A stretch of DNA of 64,000 nucleotides from Dermanyssus gallinae (Eukaryota; Arthropoda; Arachnida; Mesostigmata; Dermanyssidae): the NCBI GenBank assembly GCA_003439945.1, contig QVRM01000313.1, positions 867,501 through 931,500 of the forward strand. Direction: 5' to 3'. The notes beneath the pieces were generated by a model that saw nothing but the letters and a program-made list of their open reading frames with translations, ran no database searches and was not told the DNA's origin. Below, in pieces: positions 50,561-63,745 of the stretch. Every line of letters begins with the position of its first letter. Position 1 is the stretch's first letter. A program made the position numbers and the translations under genes.

Positions 50561-51217
50561 GGAGTTCTCACGTATGTAGCCTAGATCTACTATGACTACG
50601 TAAAATATATAATGCGGCCTGAGTTTCTATGGTACTGTGTGTTTTTTGTTCTTTTTTTTAAATTGCAAACACCTGGTTAGAAAGCGCATGACGCCACCCC
50701 ACTACCACCAGGCGTCTCCGCAGCGGTACAGCAACGGCCGCGTGTGTTGCGGGACAGTCTCAAACTCCGACTGATCTCCAGTCGTTCTCGTCTCTACGAG
50801 TTTCCTCTGTTGAGACTGGGGAAGGGGTGGGGGCAAAGTACTCACTTGTTGATCAGAAGATCTATTTACTCGGGCTTGTGTTAACTTTCCATCAAGTTGG
50901 GTAGACTGCCACCTGCTCTTGAACTTATTGTACAGATTGTATGAGAGTTTGCGCGTGTACATGGGTCTATGTAATGCTGTGTGTGTGTGTGTGTGTGAAC
51001 GCGCGTATCTGACGGCTGTACTGTGCTGTGTTGTTGTTTCGTCTACCTGTGGTCTTCAGGCGTATCGATCCTCGTATTCGCACTGCTCGTCTACTACCTC
51101 GTTTCGTGGCAGAGCTACAAGCGGATCGCTCCCGCCGAAGAACAGGTCCTCAACATCGATTATTCTGAGGAAGACAATGCTGCCGCGAACAGCGCCAGCC
51201 GAACGCAAGACGACTAA
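48532..51217 (+). CDS. Cytochrome b561 (four 3'-terminal coding exons)
   Basis: A membrane protein that passes electrons from ascorbate across vesicle or plasma membranes, using two haems b. Coding exons are 48,532-48,836, 49,433-49,540, 49,852-49,994 and 51,060-51,217. All introns have GT-AG ends and the phases join correctly: AG|T Ser, AG|G Arg, G|GC Gly. The 237 visible residues cover most of the six-helix core. Haem ligands are at the family spacing: H34 (FNWHP), H68 (MHAVLH), H104 (YSLHSW) and H143 (PVHVF). The ascorbate-side motif ILIYRVLRNEAK and the substrate-side SLHSW are both intact, followed by LRSRY. The C terminus is a cytosolic acidic tail. The N-terminal part of helix 1 and the start codon are in an upstream exon that was not found (phase 0 junction). 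Animal orthologues include vertebrate CYB561 and fly nemy. Which paralogue this is cannot be set without a tree. Confidence 0.95.
48837..49432 (+). other. Cytochrome b561 intron with (TA)n
   Basis: A 596-bp GT-AG intron (gtgagc ... ttttttcag) with a 46-bp (TA)n at 48,922-48,967. Confidence 0.9.
49554..49735 (+). mobile_element. tRNA-derived SINE, family 2, copy 1, inside a cytochrome b561 intron
   Basis: It has an A-box-like 'ggtggcgtggtg' and a B box (gggttcgatcccc). The family body ('gctgcacatttgtat', 'gtccgcct', 'ttggctga') ends in GAA/A-rich sequence. The same unit lies at 63,790-63,975. It starts only about 14 bp after the splice donor at 49,541. Confidence 0.75.
49995..51059 (+). other. 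Cytochrome b561 last intron carrying repeats
   Basis: A 1,065-bp GT-AG intron (gtaagt ... cttcag). It contains (TA)n tracts at 50,270-50,292 and 50,518-50,558, a SINE family 1 copy, and a (TG)n near 50,978-50,997. Confidence 0.9.
50318..50510 (-). mobile_element. tRNA-derived SINE, family 1, copy 2, inside the last cytochrome b561 intron
   Basis: Inverted relative to the gene. Head and body match 36,731-36,978, but about 60 bp of the body is missing. Its A tail shows as T at 50,318-50,324. It sits between two (TA)n tracts. Confidence 0.8.
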
Positions 51218-51586
51218 CGTTCATAGCCACCCCAGTAGGCGGCGCGGTGGCCACGTTTCTGCTGCACTGCCTTTTTCACTCGGCTCACTTTTATTTCGGC
51301 TGGTTGCGTGCGGTCTGAACGTGCACCCATACTCTCTCTCTCTCTCTCTATCTACCTAACTATCTCTTGCGCCGGCGTCGGCCTGGTGCATCCCACTATA
51401 CGCACTAACGCCGGTATTCCACAATCTACTTTAATTGAAAAAGCCTCCCTCTCGTTGGCTTTGGTTTTGGTTTGCTTAGACGCTCACGTTTTTTTGGCCA
51501 TATACATCGCAGATACTGACTGAGATACGAACGACTTGCCTCCAAGCCTTGTAATACCCTCGCACACATCCTGCTCGCTGTTTACT

Positions 51587-51592
51587 AATAAA
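51587..51592 (+). terminator. Candidate polyadenylation signal of cytochrome b561
   Basis: AATAAA lies 370 bp after the stop codon at 51,215-51,217. A second AATAAA is at 51,950-51,955. Either could be used. Confidence 0.5.
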
Positions 51593-51959
51593 ATAACTAG
51601 CATAACTAGCGACAGTAACTCAGTGGTAACAATCTACTGCCAGTTGCGAGCTGTGGTTGTTGATCTCGCTTGTACGCGTTGAAGCACGGGTGACGATGCT
51701 TTTTGCGTTAAGCACTGCATTAGCTATGCAAACGCCAAGTTGCATGTTTTCGTCTTTATCAACGACTCACCATATATATATATACAATTATTTAAAGAAC
51801 GGATACTTTGCATATCGTAGTCTCTTAGCATGCGTTTTAGTAAAACCAGTCAACTAAAATTAATTAAATCCATCACCGCAGAAATAATTTCCTCCAAGTC
51901 CAATGCATTTTAAGCAAATTAATATATTCGAAATGTGTACAATGTACAAAATAAAGGTG

Positions 51960-52670
51960 ACAGCCTAATATATTAGTGAATTATGAGGACGTTGCTACCA
52001 ATCTATTACCCGTATGACAAGCAACCCTTGCACATTAAAGACTGCTTATTATTTATGGCCATTGTAACTGGTGCAATCACGTCGTATGCACAAGTAACAA
52101 TGGCATGCCTAAAATTAGACTCTTATTTATCTTAATAGAGTTTAACCTTGCTGGTTGATAACAAATTTTACTTTTTGTTAAGGCCTTACGTTTTGCTATA
52201 TATATATATATATATATATATATAACCAGACTTGCTTGTTAAAGTCAAGTTTGTCCTGGAAGGCCCACTTGACAATGCGCCTTTAGTCAACAGCTACTCA
52301 ACAAATGGGTGGTCTCTATTGTGCAGTGATTAGTCGCTGCCTGTTTCAGAGTCGCTTGCTCGGAATGGACTCCTATGTCGGTAGATGCCCGGAGGGAGTA
52401 AGCTGAGGAATATCGTGCTTGTGATGGAATAGACAGACAGGGTGGTCCGGCGAGCAGTCTGGACGTAACGAGGCGCACAGCGTCGAATGGGGAGCATGAA
52501 AAACGCCGCCCATGTTTCTCAAGCCGTCCCACTTCTCCCTTCTTCTTCTTCGCCTGTTCTTTCCTCGCGCGAAGTTCTCGACGCAACGAACCTTTGTCAG
52601 TGGATGTATTCGTACGATCCATGTCATATTATTGGCAAGCAGCACTAAACTGCGTATCGATTCTGGCGAG

Positions 52671-52705
<35 letters not shown>

Positions 52706-53319
52706 GTGTGGCTGTATGTTTGCTAGTGTTGATCGTCTTGCCTTCACTTCCCCTTGACCTTGGTGCTTTGTTATGTGTCAGTGAAATATATATATATATA
52801 TATTTATATATATAGCAGGCACATAAACTCTACCTGTATGTCATGCTATATATAACAGATACATGAGCTTTGCCTGCATGTCATTCCCACGTGTCCTGAT
52901 GGCACTGTCAAAGAAGGGTATTTTTCTCATGCATATTTACAAAGAAATTTGCATGTGGGAACTCTGCACATGAAATTTTACATGTTGGTAAGACGTATGA
53001 AAACTCAGACGCAGGAAAGTGGGTGCCAGAGCCCTTTAGGTGGCCATTTTTCATATGAATCTTGCGATAAAAGTGGAGTATCATTTTAATTTGTCTATTT
53101 ATTTAAGAATGTTTTCACACATGTATGTATGCAGAATTGCAGCACAACAGGTCGATTAAATGCAATGCATTTTTGAAGAATAAAGGCCGACCTTGTATCA
53201 CCCAATTTCTGAAAGAAAACCAGATCAAAAAAGACCAGTAAGACCAGATCTTACATTGTAAATTGCCTGGAAATGAATACAGACATTGTATTGCCTATTT
53301 TATGAAAGTGGAAGCAGAT
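51960..53319. other. Intergenic stretch downstream of cytochrome b561
   Basis: (TA)n tracts at 52,197-52,224, 52,674-52,702 and 52,789-52,814. A GC-richer patch at 52,300-52,640 has open frames on both strands but no recognisable motif. Two imperfect 35-bp direct repeats occur around 52,816-52,890. Confidence 0.4.
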
Positions 53320-53500
<181 letters not shown>

Positions 53501-54811
53501 ATTTTAGTAAGTTGAGGCGATGAGGCGACTACTACTACTATTACTACCAGGTTAATGTACTCTCGTTTTTGGCTTATTGGGGTTGCAAAATCATGAGGGG
53601 AACGAGATGGAACCAACTGGCAAACCACAGCGAGAGAGAGAGAGAAATAGCGACAGAAAATGACAATGATTAAAACTCAACAATGTAAAGCTACGTGAAC
53701 TCTGTTTGAGGTTGTGTCCACTTTCATATTTACTACCTCGCTCGAAAAGCAGAGTGATTTGAAAACACATATCTATTCTAGTGGCTGTATCAACGGTTAT
53801 CATGCACGGATATAATACAAATTCATTTAGGGTAGTGAGTATCTATGGAGGTGACAACTGAGAAACTTTGAGATGAAAATAGGCACTCGTTAAATGTTTC
53901 GCTGTACTGTTGTATTGTACCACATTACCGCAACAATTACGAGGCAATTTTACTTGACCACATGTATGTGTATGAATGTATGTACGCGTGATTGACACCT
54001 ACCTCTATGTCTGTAGGCCAACGAAAAAGATCAACACTGAGAGCCACGACAGACCCATGCTGTTGAGTGCGCAATGTACAACGTTGTCAACAACTTGTGA
54101 ACAACCTGTGAATGCGTTTATTGCCGTAGCGTACGACTGCTCTCTACGTTCATCGCTTAGCCATCCATAACTGTCGGAAGCTGACAGAACAAAGGCATCA
54201 GAACATACATAGATCAAGCCAAAGCATCGTGTACTGTCAATGCATACAGAAAAAGCTAAATGCCTCTGTTTGTTTGAGTAATCATAATATTGTCGTTGTT
54301 GTAATAGTGATGAATTTTAAGTTCCAAGTAAGCTAAAAACGTGTAATCTACAAAGCGGAGCAATGGCTACTATCAGTGCATCAGGTCTAGAGTCGACGTG
54401 GCGTTTTCTCTGCAAACGGCAAAGAATAGCAGTTGACTCAAGTACTCTTCCTCGCACCGGTCGCCCATTGCAGCTTCCATTCGGCTTGCCAGTTCCCGAC
54501 TTAATTTAACCATTTATATCATTTATATTGTTATTATGCCCACTTACTTAGTCTAAGCAATGAACACACAATGATAGCTACGACAACACATCGTATCGAT
54601 AGACAGACATTGCAACCTTCAACCCAATTGCCCGAATGAGTATCAAAATTCTGTGTTGATGTACATAATCAATAAAGTGGACACCCGTATACACAAAAAA
54701 ACTAGTGTTATTTAGAATTAATTAGATGTTGACAGTAATGTTACTAAATAATTTTATTGTTGAGAAATACTAAGCTGGCAACAGCTTGCAAGGCACTGTA
54801 GGTTATAACAG

Positions 54812-54904
<93 letters not shown>

Positions 54905-55300
54905 GTCTGATATATTTACTGTAACATAAATACAAGAACGTTTAAGATATGATATTTTTTTATTTTTTTTTAATAAAGATATAATGCCCTTTCGATGGGC
55001 TCTTTTTGTTTTACAAGTTGTATGCATACGACCACGTTTTTTTTCACTAATTGCACTACATCAGGCTCAACTACATAGTGCAAACTCACTTTTCATTTGC
55101 CGATGGTCGTCGTGGGACTATTAGTGTACACTTTAATTTTATGAGAAAAAACCTAAAAGAAAAAGGCCTAAGCAGTGTTAATTCGCAGGGCCCGAAGTCC
55201 AGTAAATGTCCGGGACCCCGAAATTGACAATAGTTACCGCACCTGGTTGATCCGTAGGTTTGAGCTCTTGCGTCAGGCTGCATATTATACGGACGCATAT
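53501..55300. other. Intergenic stretch with a long (TA)n
   Basis: (TA)n at 54,815-54,901 is about 87 bp. Otherwise AT-rich sequence with no recognised gene. Confidence 0.45.
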
Positions 55301-55309
55301 ACATACGTG

Positions 55310-57952
55310 GGTCTATTTCGCAATAACTGTGCATTTAAAGATGGTACCACAATTACAATAAAGTACGTCATTATATACAAATTTGAACACTTCAGCGACC
55401 GTCCTACCGGGCGAAAAAGTGCAAAGACCGCCGATGCGTCTGGCAGCTCGCTGCGTGGTATTCTGCGCGCATATATGCGAACCGGCAACGACATCGGTCG
55501 CCAACTTGAATGAAATCCCTGAGTCAAACACACCAAGTGATGATAGCCATGCACACGGTACCTTGTGTACACGTGCCGGCAAGTGCATTTTATTTCATCC
55601 CAAAGCTTCCTGGCGAGGTACACAATATCTAACAACGCTACCTCAGCCGAGGCCTCGGTCGCTTTTCCCTGCCACTCTAACAAAAAAATCTGAAGTGGTT
55701 CTGTAATAGGTGACTTAAGCCTGATTGTTTCTACTGCCGGTTCACAACTCGCTAGCAGGTACACAAAGCGCTTTCTTGCCGCTGCAAGGAAAGAACGCGC
55801 GTCATGTATATTGTGAGGCATCTTTCTAGCTGCGCAAACTTTGCCGCTGAAAAATGGCCCCACGCCCTGCCAAGGCTGTAGCTCAACATTGGCACAATCT
55901 TAAGTTCAAAAAGACGCACTGCGGCACTTAAAGACAGTCGTCGAAGGTCTCTCACCTCTGTGTGAATAGACGCAATAGCCGCCCGACACCTGTCGCCGAT
56001 GTGATGGGTAAAGGTCGTTCCCGTATAGTGTAGTCTTAGACCCAAATACGGGCAGGAGCTGACAAACTCCAGCAGTTGGCCACAAAAGAGTATTACGTCT
56101 GCTGCAGCCAATCGACCCCACGGCGAAATTTAATGGCTTTCGTTTTCTGCGAATATATTTGTAGGCCTTTAAGGTGAAGGTAACATTCCATGTCGCCGAC
56201 ATTTCGAGCAAATCGGCCCCGGGCCACTACTATGTAATCCGCATGCATAACGAAGACGGCATTTCTAAACTCCTTCTGCACATGGCGGGCTAGGTCAGCG
56301 ATGAGCAAAGAGAATGCCAGGCAACTGAGAGGGTCTTCTTGACGGTACCTACGTTTTGACTTAGCTGCAAGGTGTATTCGCCCCTTATGTTTACTTCAAG
56401 GCGGTTTTCAGCAATGAAACTGAAGAGCACTTGTATAAAAGAACCACCCACCCCAGCATGTCGAAATGAATCGACTGGTAAGTGACGGGGAGCTTTGTCG
56501 AAGGCCTTGATACACAATCGATAAAGACGGCGTACAAGTGACCCCCGGACACAGCCAACACCCGCTCAATCTCCGACTGGAGTACATGGATCGCGTCCTG
56601 CGTACCTCGACCCTTCCTGAATCCGAATTGCTTCGGAGGTAGGGCCTTCTCTACAGTTAGATATCCCGGAAGAGATTTGGATCGTGTCACGCTGTCACCG
56701 TATTTGCCCTTGAATAGCAGTGTAAGCCTGGTCTCGTGCCAAACCTGGGGTATGTGTCCCCCGCTGCGTATCTGATTGAACAGACTACACAGCTCCCCTG
56801 CTAAAACATCGGACGACTTAGCCTAATGTCCGTAATAGATCTCATCAGGACCACTACTCTTCTTCTTGGGCAACCCACGCAAGATCTGCACCACTTCTTC
56901 AACCGTAAAGTGTGCTCCCGCAACTGCTCCTTTGTCATGCTGTGCATGCTTTTGTTCAGTCGGTGAACAATGTAGACATGGGGTTTGCGCTCGGCTCTCT
57001 CAAGCCAGAAGTTGATCTCAGCAGGCGTAATTCGTGCGTCAATACACGCAAATCTAGCTGCCTAGACAAGTACGTTGTCGGCTGTCGCCGCGGGACGCGC
57101 CCCTGGCCAGGCACACACAGAGACGCTCATTTGCGCAATTCAGGTCTCTGTTCTCTAGAAGCTAAGGAAGCCAATCATCCTTCTTGTCGGCTGCGCCACT
57201 ATGAATACGACAGTTAAAGTCGTCGCCGATCAGAGTGGGTAGCTGAAGGTTTAGTCCTGCTAGACCAGCACTGATCGCATAGGCAACTTCAGCCTTATCG
57301 TAGTGAGGTGGCAGGTAGAACAATGCGAGATTGAAACTACCTGAGGTGAGTGTCATGCAACACTAACCTCGACACACACATTGCACTTGGAGTGACCCTG
57401 TTCGTAAATAGATTGAGAATCCATCTACTGGTCTTCCCCGTTCTCCGTCTAAAAGACTCGCTAGCCGATGAAAACCTCGCATCTCATTGAAATGCAGTTC
57501 CTCTCGCATATAAGTTTGCGTCAAGAGTACAATGTCCACACATTTAGACAAACGTTCTGGTGCTAGCTTTTCTTCTTTTTGCTTCTTCTCTCCACCCAGA
57601 TGGAAGCTTTCATTGTCCAGCTGATCTACGCTGGCTGTCTCTGTACAGTCCGCTGTCTCTACAACCGGGTCGCGCGGCTGCAGCGGAGTAGTGACGTCAC
57701 TTTTTGTTGCCGGCGCCGGCTTCTCCTTTTTCTCCAGCTTCTCCCGCTGTCGTTGCTGCCGCTCCGCCGCTCTCTCTTCCCGCCGTTGCTGGCGTCCAAG
57801 ATTGACAACACTCTTGGCGACGTCTGTGAGAGGCGTCTGCTGCTGCGGTTTCTGCACTCGGTGTCATTGCTTTCCCTGGCACTGTTGTTGCTGTCGGTTT
57901 TGTTAACCAACAGTGCGGGTGACGGTGGACGCAATTGAGACATTCGAATCAA
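55310..57952 (-). pseudogene. Family B polyprotein, minus copy: linker, AP endonuclease, RT, C terminus
   Basis: A charged coiled-coil-like segment rich in Arg, Gln, Glu and Lys (57,690-57,850) precedes the endonuclease. Endonuclease motifs are 'VDIVLLTQTYM' near 57,530, 'GERGRP.DGFSIYLR' near 57,430 and 'GDDFNCRI' near 57,215. RT pieces include 'PPKQFGFRKGRGTQDAI' (near 56,610), 'LYAVFIDCV' (near 56,525), and a damaged catalytic box where MHADYI stands for MYADDI (near 56,240). The tail has 'CRHVYTRYRVHGYHHLVC' near 55,570, matching the plus copy. The catalytic Asp change and many frame breaks make it inactive. Confidence 0.75.
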
Positions 57953-58051
57953 TCACAAACTCGGCGGGAAGCTTTGAGCTGCCGCCGGCGTCTTGTGCGA
58001 CTTTGTGTTGTGCCACCTGCTTCTTTGTCTCGTTTTCTGCTCCCGATGTGC

Positions 58052-58360
58052 TTACGTTGTCCCTGGTGGGACGGGGACGAAGCTGGGAGACCATTTGCTC
58101 AAGCTCCGACACTCGTATTGTATTTGCCGCCGCGAGACGCTAATCCGCAGGATCTTAAGCAGGGTGTCGTTTGGGAGGGCGTCTTCCAGTTCGGGACATC
58201 CAGGGCACCGAGCGGGCTGGTTTGCCCCTAGATCGGTGCGCGGTGATGAGCACTTCACATGGGCTACACCTACAAGACAGGTAGGACACTGGGTCCACTC
58301 ACACGAGCTCTTTATTACGGAGCTACATACAAAACACTGCGCACTTCTGGGCGCCGCCAT
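58052..58360 (-). pseudogene. Family B ORF1: PHD-like zinc finger protein (N-terminal part)
   Basis: The 102-codon frame has a cysteine/histidine array CFVC, then W..C..C, then AHVKC, then CPGC. This is the C4HC3 order of a PHD-type finger found in ORF1 proteins of some CR1-like retroelements, where it is thought to bind nucleic acid or chromatin. A leucine-containing segment follows. Reading continues in another frame at 57,903-58,112 (SELEQMVSQL), so a frameshift lies near 58,060-58,110. Whether the first ATG at 58,358-58,360 is the real start is likely but unproven. Confidence 0.65.
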
Positions 58361-58370
58361 CTTGAACTCC

Positions 58371-58799
58371 TCTTCGCATCTTTATATACAACCTAAAAAT
58401 AAGCCATTTTGTGGTGCGCGACTAACGCAGTTGCTGGGTACGTCGCCAAATCTATACTTCCTGACAGTGCTCAGCACTTTCGGTCACAGTGGCGACATTT
58501 CCGAACGAAAGCTCCGTCGTATGTCACGCACAGAACCTGTTCTGTGAAACTTGTGCACAAGTTTAACAGTAGTGTGCTCTCTAGGTTATGCCGATAAGGA
58601 GGGCAAAACTACATGCTCTCCTCAAATCATACACCTACTATGTGCCGTAGTTGGGATCGGGCCTACCGCCTATGGTGCCAATCGCAGACATCCCCATTGT
58701 TGCGTCAACGTTGTGCACACTTTAACCAAGAGTCTGTACGATTAGTGGCCTAAGTTACCGTCACCTATATCTAGCGGCCAAAGTTGTCTGCACATAAGT
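58371..58799. other. Spacer between two oppositely oriented family B copies
   Basis: Probably includes the 5' leader of the minus copy. No coding sequence is recognised. Confidence 0.35.
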
Positions 58800-60460
58800 A
58801 TATCTCTGCGTGACGTTGCAGCCGTATCGCCAATCGTACAGCATCCGCTTACATTGGAGCAGCACAACATGAATCTGCCTTTCGGGGTGGAGAAGGTGTG
58901 CCAGGTCCTACGGTCACTCCCGAAGAGAGAGAGCTCAGGGCCCGATCAGGTCTGCTATGAGCATTGGATCCAGTCACTCACTCTCTTGGCAGAAACCCTT
59001 TGTGATTTCTTTAATGAAATTATAAAGAGGGGGCGGATGCCTAAAGTCTGGCATGTCGCCAGGCTTTCTCTTCTGTTCAAGGGTAGGCATGGTGATGACC
59101 ATCAGGATCCAAATCTCTACCGTGGAGTGGCGTCAGAACGCACATTGAAGAAGATTTTCTGTAAGCTGGTGATTCGGCGGATTGAGCACGTGGCTGAAGA
59201 GGCACTTCCACCGGAGCAATTCGGTTTTAGGGAGGCCGAGGCATCCGTGATGCAATCCACGTTCTCCAGTCAGAAATCGAACGAGCTGTGGCACAACCCA
59301 GAGGTCATCTTTATGCAGTCTTTATTGACTGCGTCAAGGCCTTTGACAAAGCCCCTTGCTATCTGCTGGTTGAAGCATTCCAACGAGCAGGAGTGGATGG
59401 CTATCTACTGAGTGTAATAGCAAGTTTATTTGAGGAGGACACCTTGTTGGTTGACGGTCAGCAGGGTGTATTGGAGATTAAGCAAAATGTGGGAACTCAA
59501 GGAGACCCGCTGAGCTGCGTCTCGTGTACACTTCTCCTTGCTGACCTCGTCGGTTACGTCCGACAGGAGTACCAAAAAGCCGTGGTGGTGATGTATGCAG
59601 ATGATATCGTGGTCGCTCATCGCGACCTAGGTGCCATCAAGCGCATTACCTCTATGATAGAGGCGTTTCTTGTCTCGAAGGGACTTGAGATAAACTCCAG
59701 GAAGACCAAAGCCATGAAATTCAGGCGTGGAGGTCGATTGGCTGCCAGAGACGTTATACGTTGCTGGGGCCAACCATTGGAGTTTGTTAACCCTTTCCAG
59801 TATCTTGGCCTTCGGGTTCATTATACAGGAACGACGTTCACAGCGCATATAAACGAAACAGTACGGAAGGCACTTGTCTCTCTTTACGGGGAAGTAGGCA
59901 ATGTCCGAAGACTGTCCGTTTTCTCAGCAGTGAGGTTCTTTATGCTTAAGATTGTTCCGGGGCTGATGTATGGCCTTGACAGGGTGTGGAACCACCTCAC
60001 ACTGGCGAATTTTAACCAGCTTGAGAGGTGTTTCTCATTATATATGAAGCGAGTGCTTTGCTTGTCTATTCGAGCAAGGAGCCGCTTTATGTATCTCATG
60101 TCAGGTTGTCCACCGGCTACTGAAACAATCCGACTAAGGCTGAAGATGCCGCGTACAGTACCATACGAATGTTTCATTTCTGAATGGAAAGCTAAAGTCG
60201 AACAGGCCAGACGGGAGGTCGGTGGTTTGGACATTTTCAATGCCGTGCACCTTTGGTCTGGTCCTGCATGTGACAGTCGCCACGTATACACCAGATACAT
60301 AGTGCATGGTTATCACTACCTGGTATGTTCAAACGCAGCCTTTCACGAGGAGTACGAGTTGTGCACCTGCCAGTTCTGCCTGCAGAGGTGTGCCAAGTGC
60401 AGTGGGATGCACAGCGCTGAACAAAACATCGTTGCACTACTTCCCTCACCGAAAGCGTGA
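58800..60460 (+). pseudogene. Family B polyprotein, plus copy: reverse transcriptase and zinc tail
   Basis: This 5'-truncated copy begins at the entry to the RT ('LPFGVEKVCQVLRSLPKRESSGPDQV'). A single frameshift near 59,231, inside the 'PPEQFGFR' region, joins the 58,854-59,411 frame to the 59,288-60,460 frame. After it the RT is uninterrupted: YAVFIDCVKAFDKAP (near 59,310), TQGDPLS (near 59,500), catalytic VVMYADDIVVAH (near 59,590) and KFRRGGRLAARD (near 59,720). The thumb follows, then a C-terminal array CTCQFCLQRCAKC...H. No endonuclease is present. An AATAAA lies near 60,518 and the copy ends in an A-rich/(TA)n tail near 60,530-60,549. Confidence 0.85.
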
Positions 60461-60549
60461 AGAAGATTATTATGAAGAAACTTCTTGAAACTGTATATTA
60501 TACTTAATCTGAGTGGAATAAATATAATTGAAAAAAATATATATATATC

Positions 60550-61979
60550 TCTGCCAAATGATCCCGTCGGGCACGTTTCCACGAGTTATATTTTAACATT
60601 TGTCTACAATTTTTATTGACCTTTAAATTCACCCAAAATATTATCGTATGCACCGATCAGACCCAAATAACTATTAACATCGTCGACAAAGGTAAGACGC
60701 AGGAAGGTATATGATCCCGTAATGATGCTCGTGACTCATCCACATGCAGCATCGCGTCCTTTGAGACATAATCTGTGTGCATTCACACTCAGCTCCCGGT
60801 AAGTAGATATGCTGAGTACGTACAGACCCTTTGACGACTTCTAGCTGTCTACAAAATTCACGGCGAAGCTAGAAAGTATTTTACCGATATAATAGCGTAG
60901 AGCCAGCCTTTTTTTGCAGCACATAGGCTAAGTGTTAGGACGGCGATTATCATATGTAGTGCCTTTCTCTGAAGTCGGGCTTGCAGCTACGATAGCCAAG
61001 CCGAGTAGGCAAAATCAGCAAGTTCGATCGCCGATGTAGGGATCCATTTCTTGCGTTCGAACGAATGCCAGGAGTGTATACGTAACGCACCATAAAGACG
61101 ATGACGCACATCGGTAACCAATCTAGCTCGTATGAACGTGCAGTTAAGTTTTTCTTCCACCCGTCTCACATACCGCTACGAGTAGCAAACGGGCATGAGG
61201 CGGTGCCGCGTTTGTTTGTTGAGGTTCGCGCGGCCTTCGGTGGACAAGCCCGACTGCTCCGAGTGTATCTGGTCGATACGCCGACTTTTTTCGCTGCTGT
61301 CTGGTCGCGACTCAATGCAGGCGTTCAGGTGAAGAAGTGTACATGTACCTGTATGTGCACGCGCGTACGTAACGGCTTCGTACGCAATTGCCGTTAGAGA
61401 GCCACTTGGCCCGAGCATACATAGAGGGATCTGGTCATACCGGTATTGGCAAACCACCTTCGATGGCGGCCGCGCAGAAGTTGCTGGTTGAAGTTTGTGT
61501 GGTCAGTGACGCAAGTGACGCCCCCGGCCTGTCGCCAAGACTGCACTTACTATAAGCATGCATGAGAGTTTTCCCACCGTCTGACGGCGAAACAGACAAC
61601 AAACAGAACAACAACAGCTGTTATACATCCGTCCATACATCTATCCAGTTGTGCGTTCCCCCTGCCATCCGGTGCCGCGTTTCCGCATATTTTGTTACAC
61701 ACACACACATGCGTGTGTGTGTGTGCGTTCGAGTGAAGAAGTGTTACTGTAAACAGCGTGGCGACGAACTCGGTGTGTGATGTCTTGGCGAAATTGCCGA
61801 AGCTGACAGTTGACGATATAGGTGCGCTTCCGTTGCCGCATGTTCTGACCAGACACACATATTTAAATTTTCCTAGGTTAACAAATGTTATTGTTTCACT
61901 AACTAGCGAAGAATTTTATCCCGCATTCGTCGCCCCCTTTTATGCAGGCGCAGGACACTGTAGCGTCCTCTCTCTCTAT
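60550..61979. other. Intergenic stretch, unassigned
   Basis: Overlapping open frames on both strands at 61,100-61,460 and 61,550-61,860 are short and lack motifs. A (CA)n/(TG)n inverted pair lies at 61,698-61,722. Confidence 0.4.
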
Positions 61980-62032
<53 letters not shown>

Positions 62033-62034
62033 TA
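61980..62034. repeat. (TA)n microsatellite, about 55 bp
   Basis: A near-pure TA tract. Confidence 0.95.
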
Positions 62035-63735
62035 TGTAACGTTTTGTAATTGATAATAACTTATGATGTAAATCAAATAATATTATTACTTGCGGTTAAA
62101 CTTAAGTTGTCAGAGCGTGAAAAACACTACCGTTTCTAGAAAAATATCTATGGAAGCGCAAACTTTGCTGTAATATGGTCAAATTTATTACTGCACAGAG
62201 TGGTGCGGCAAAAGCTATGTTGCGTAAATCGGCATCTGTAAGTTTTTAATAATACTTAATCTATTTCGCAAATAATTTTCACTAAGGAGACTTATACAAG
62301 TCTCCAAGGACTTGTGTTTAGGACACAACTTTTGTTTAGGAGAATGTGCAAAAAACGAAATATTAGTTAGCCAAACCTGAGAGATTTTAATTATCGATTC
62401 TCATATTGGAAATATAGAAAAGCAAATCGATATTGATGACTAAATATTTGAGAAACTTTGTCTTAGTAACAAATTCTACAACATAAGCGCGTTATGTTGT
62501 AGGACGCTAAAACGGGCAAGTGTTATCGAAAATATAGACACACTAAGGGTTTAATGACTATGCAGTTGTAGGCAGGGGAGCGGAAAATTGTGCTGAGTCA
62601 GTATTCATGCGTGGAGAGAAGGTGCACAACGTAAAGAGTGGCGACAACTTAAATCTGCTGCAAAGCGAAAATTAGACACAAGAAAATACCGAAAATAAAA
62701 AACCGAACAAAAAAGATGTATACAACGTATAAGCCAAAGTTTTAACATGTAGCAGACCAGTGGAGTATTTCAAATAGCGTCAGCCATAACCAAGATGTAC
62801 ATATAACTGTTAGAGTCGCAATAAGCTTAAGACGTGTTTTCGCATTACAGTAATAGTGAACTCGTGACAGTCAAGGTTAACAAACGCTCTTAACCTGGAA
62901 CGGAAGAGGTTGTCTGCCAAACACATTTTATATTTGCAGAGAGGAGCGGGGATCGAAACTAAGCACAATTATAATAATATGCAGTGTTCCGGCTATTTCA
63001 GAATTGCTGTAAAAAACGTGTTTATCGAAACATCTACTTATTTGGTTAAAACCACCAGTTCTATTTTCGTAGAGCACAAAGCCATTTATTAGCATTCCTA
63101 TAACACGCACAATAACGTCCGCTTTTTACAGATTGGTGATGAAGTTTGTTTGCTATTATAATAATAATTATAATAATAACTTAATCTGCTATGTGCTTAT
63201 AAGCAATTTACATGGCATAAATTAAATCAGCACCACATTGGCCTTTACCAACACATTGGCCTTTACAACTCGGTGGCGCGCTTGAAGGCACAGAGCAAAT
63301 TACACCACACAAACGAGGCCATCGCTACAGTCACAACGCGAAGGTTTGGTGGGACCAGCAGAAAATTAAGACACTGCACCGGAGGCCAGAAGCAGCACGA
63401 CACCTGAAAATCAACGGGGTTTTTCTTAAGTGAGAAAAAATAAACACCATAATTACTTAAATACCTAAACCGTAGAGAGCCTGTAACCACACGTTCGCGC
63501 GGAGACAATCGTCCACTCCAAAGTGCTAACATAGCGAAGTAATGTAAATGAATGTGTTCCTAAACCGTTTAGCCGCGCGCGCTCAGGTTGCTAACAGTTT
63601 TGATTATCCCTAATCCACAATGCTACTGGCTAAGTAGGTCCTAGTGTGCAGGTGAAGAGTATTGACTCCACGGAGTAAACACACTGTACTTCCTATGCCA
63701 TGCATGCACTACGAGTACATAAGCCGAATATAGCA
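62035..63735. other. Intergenic AT-rich stretch
   Basis: No gene or mobile-element coding sequence is recognised. A short (AAT)-like patch occurs at 63,157-63,180. Confidence 0.4.
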
Positions 63736-63745
63736 TATTGTGTTA

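Larger units (their letters stand above)
55310..58370 (-). mobile_element. Decayed full-length family B non-LTR retrotransposon
   Basis: On the minus strand, from right to left, there is an ORF1-like zinc-finger protein, an AP endonuclease, RT and a C-terminal region. The order is that of a CR1/Jockey-group element. It has many frameshifts and stops. A second copy of the same family starts 430 bp to the right on the other strand. Confidence 0.8.
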
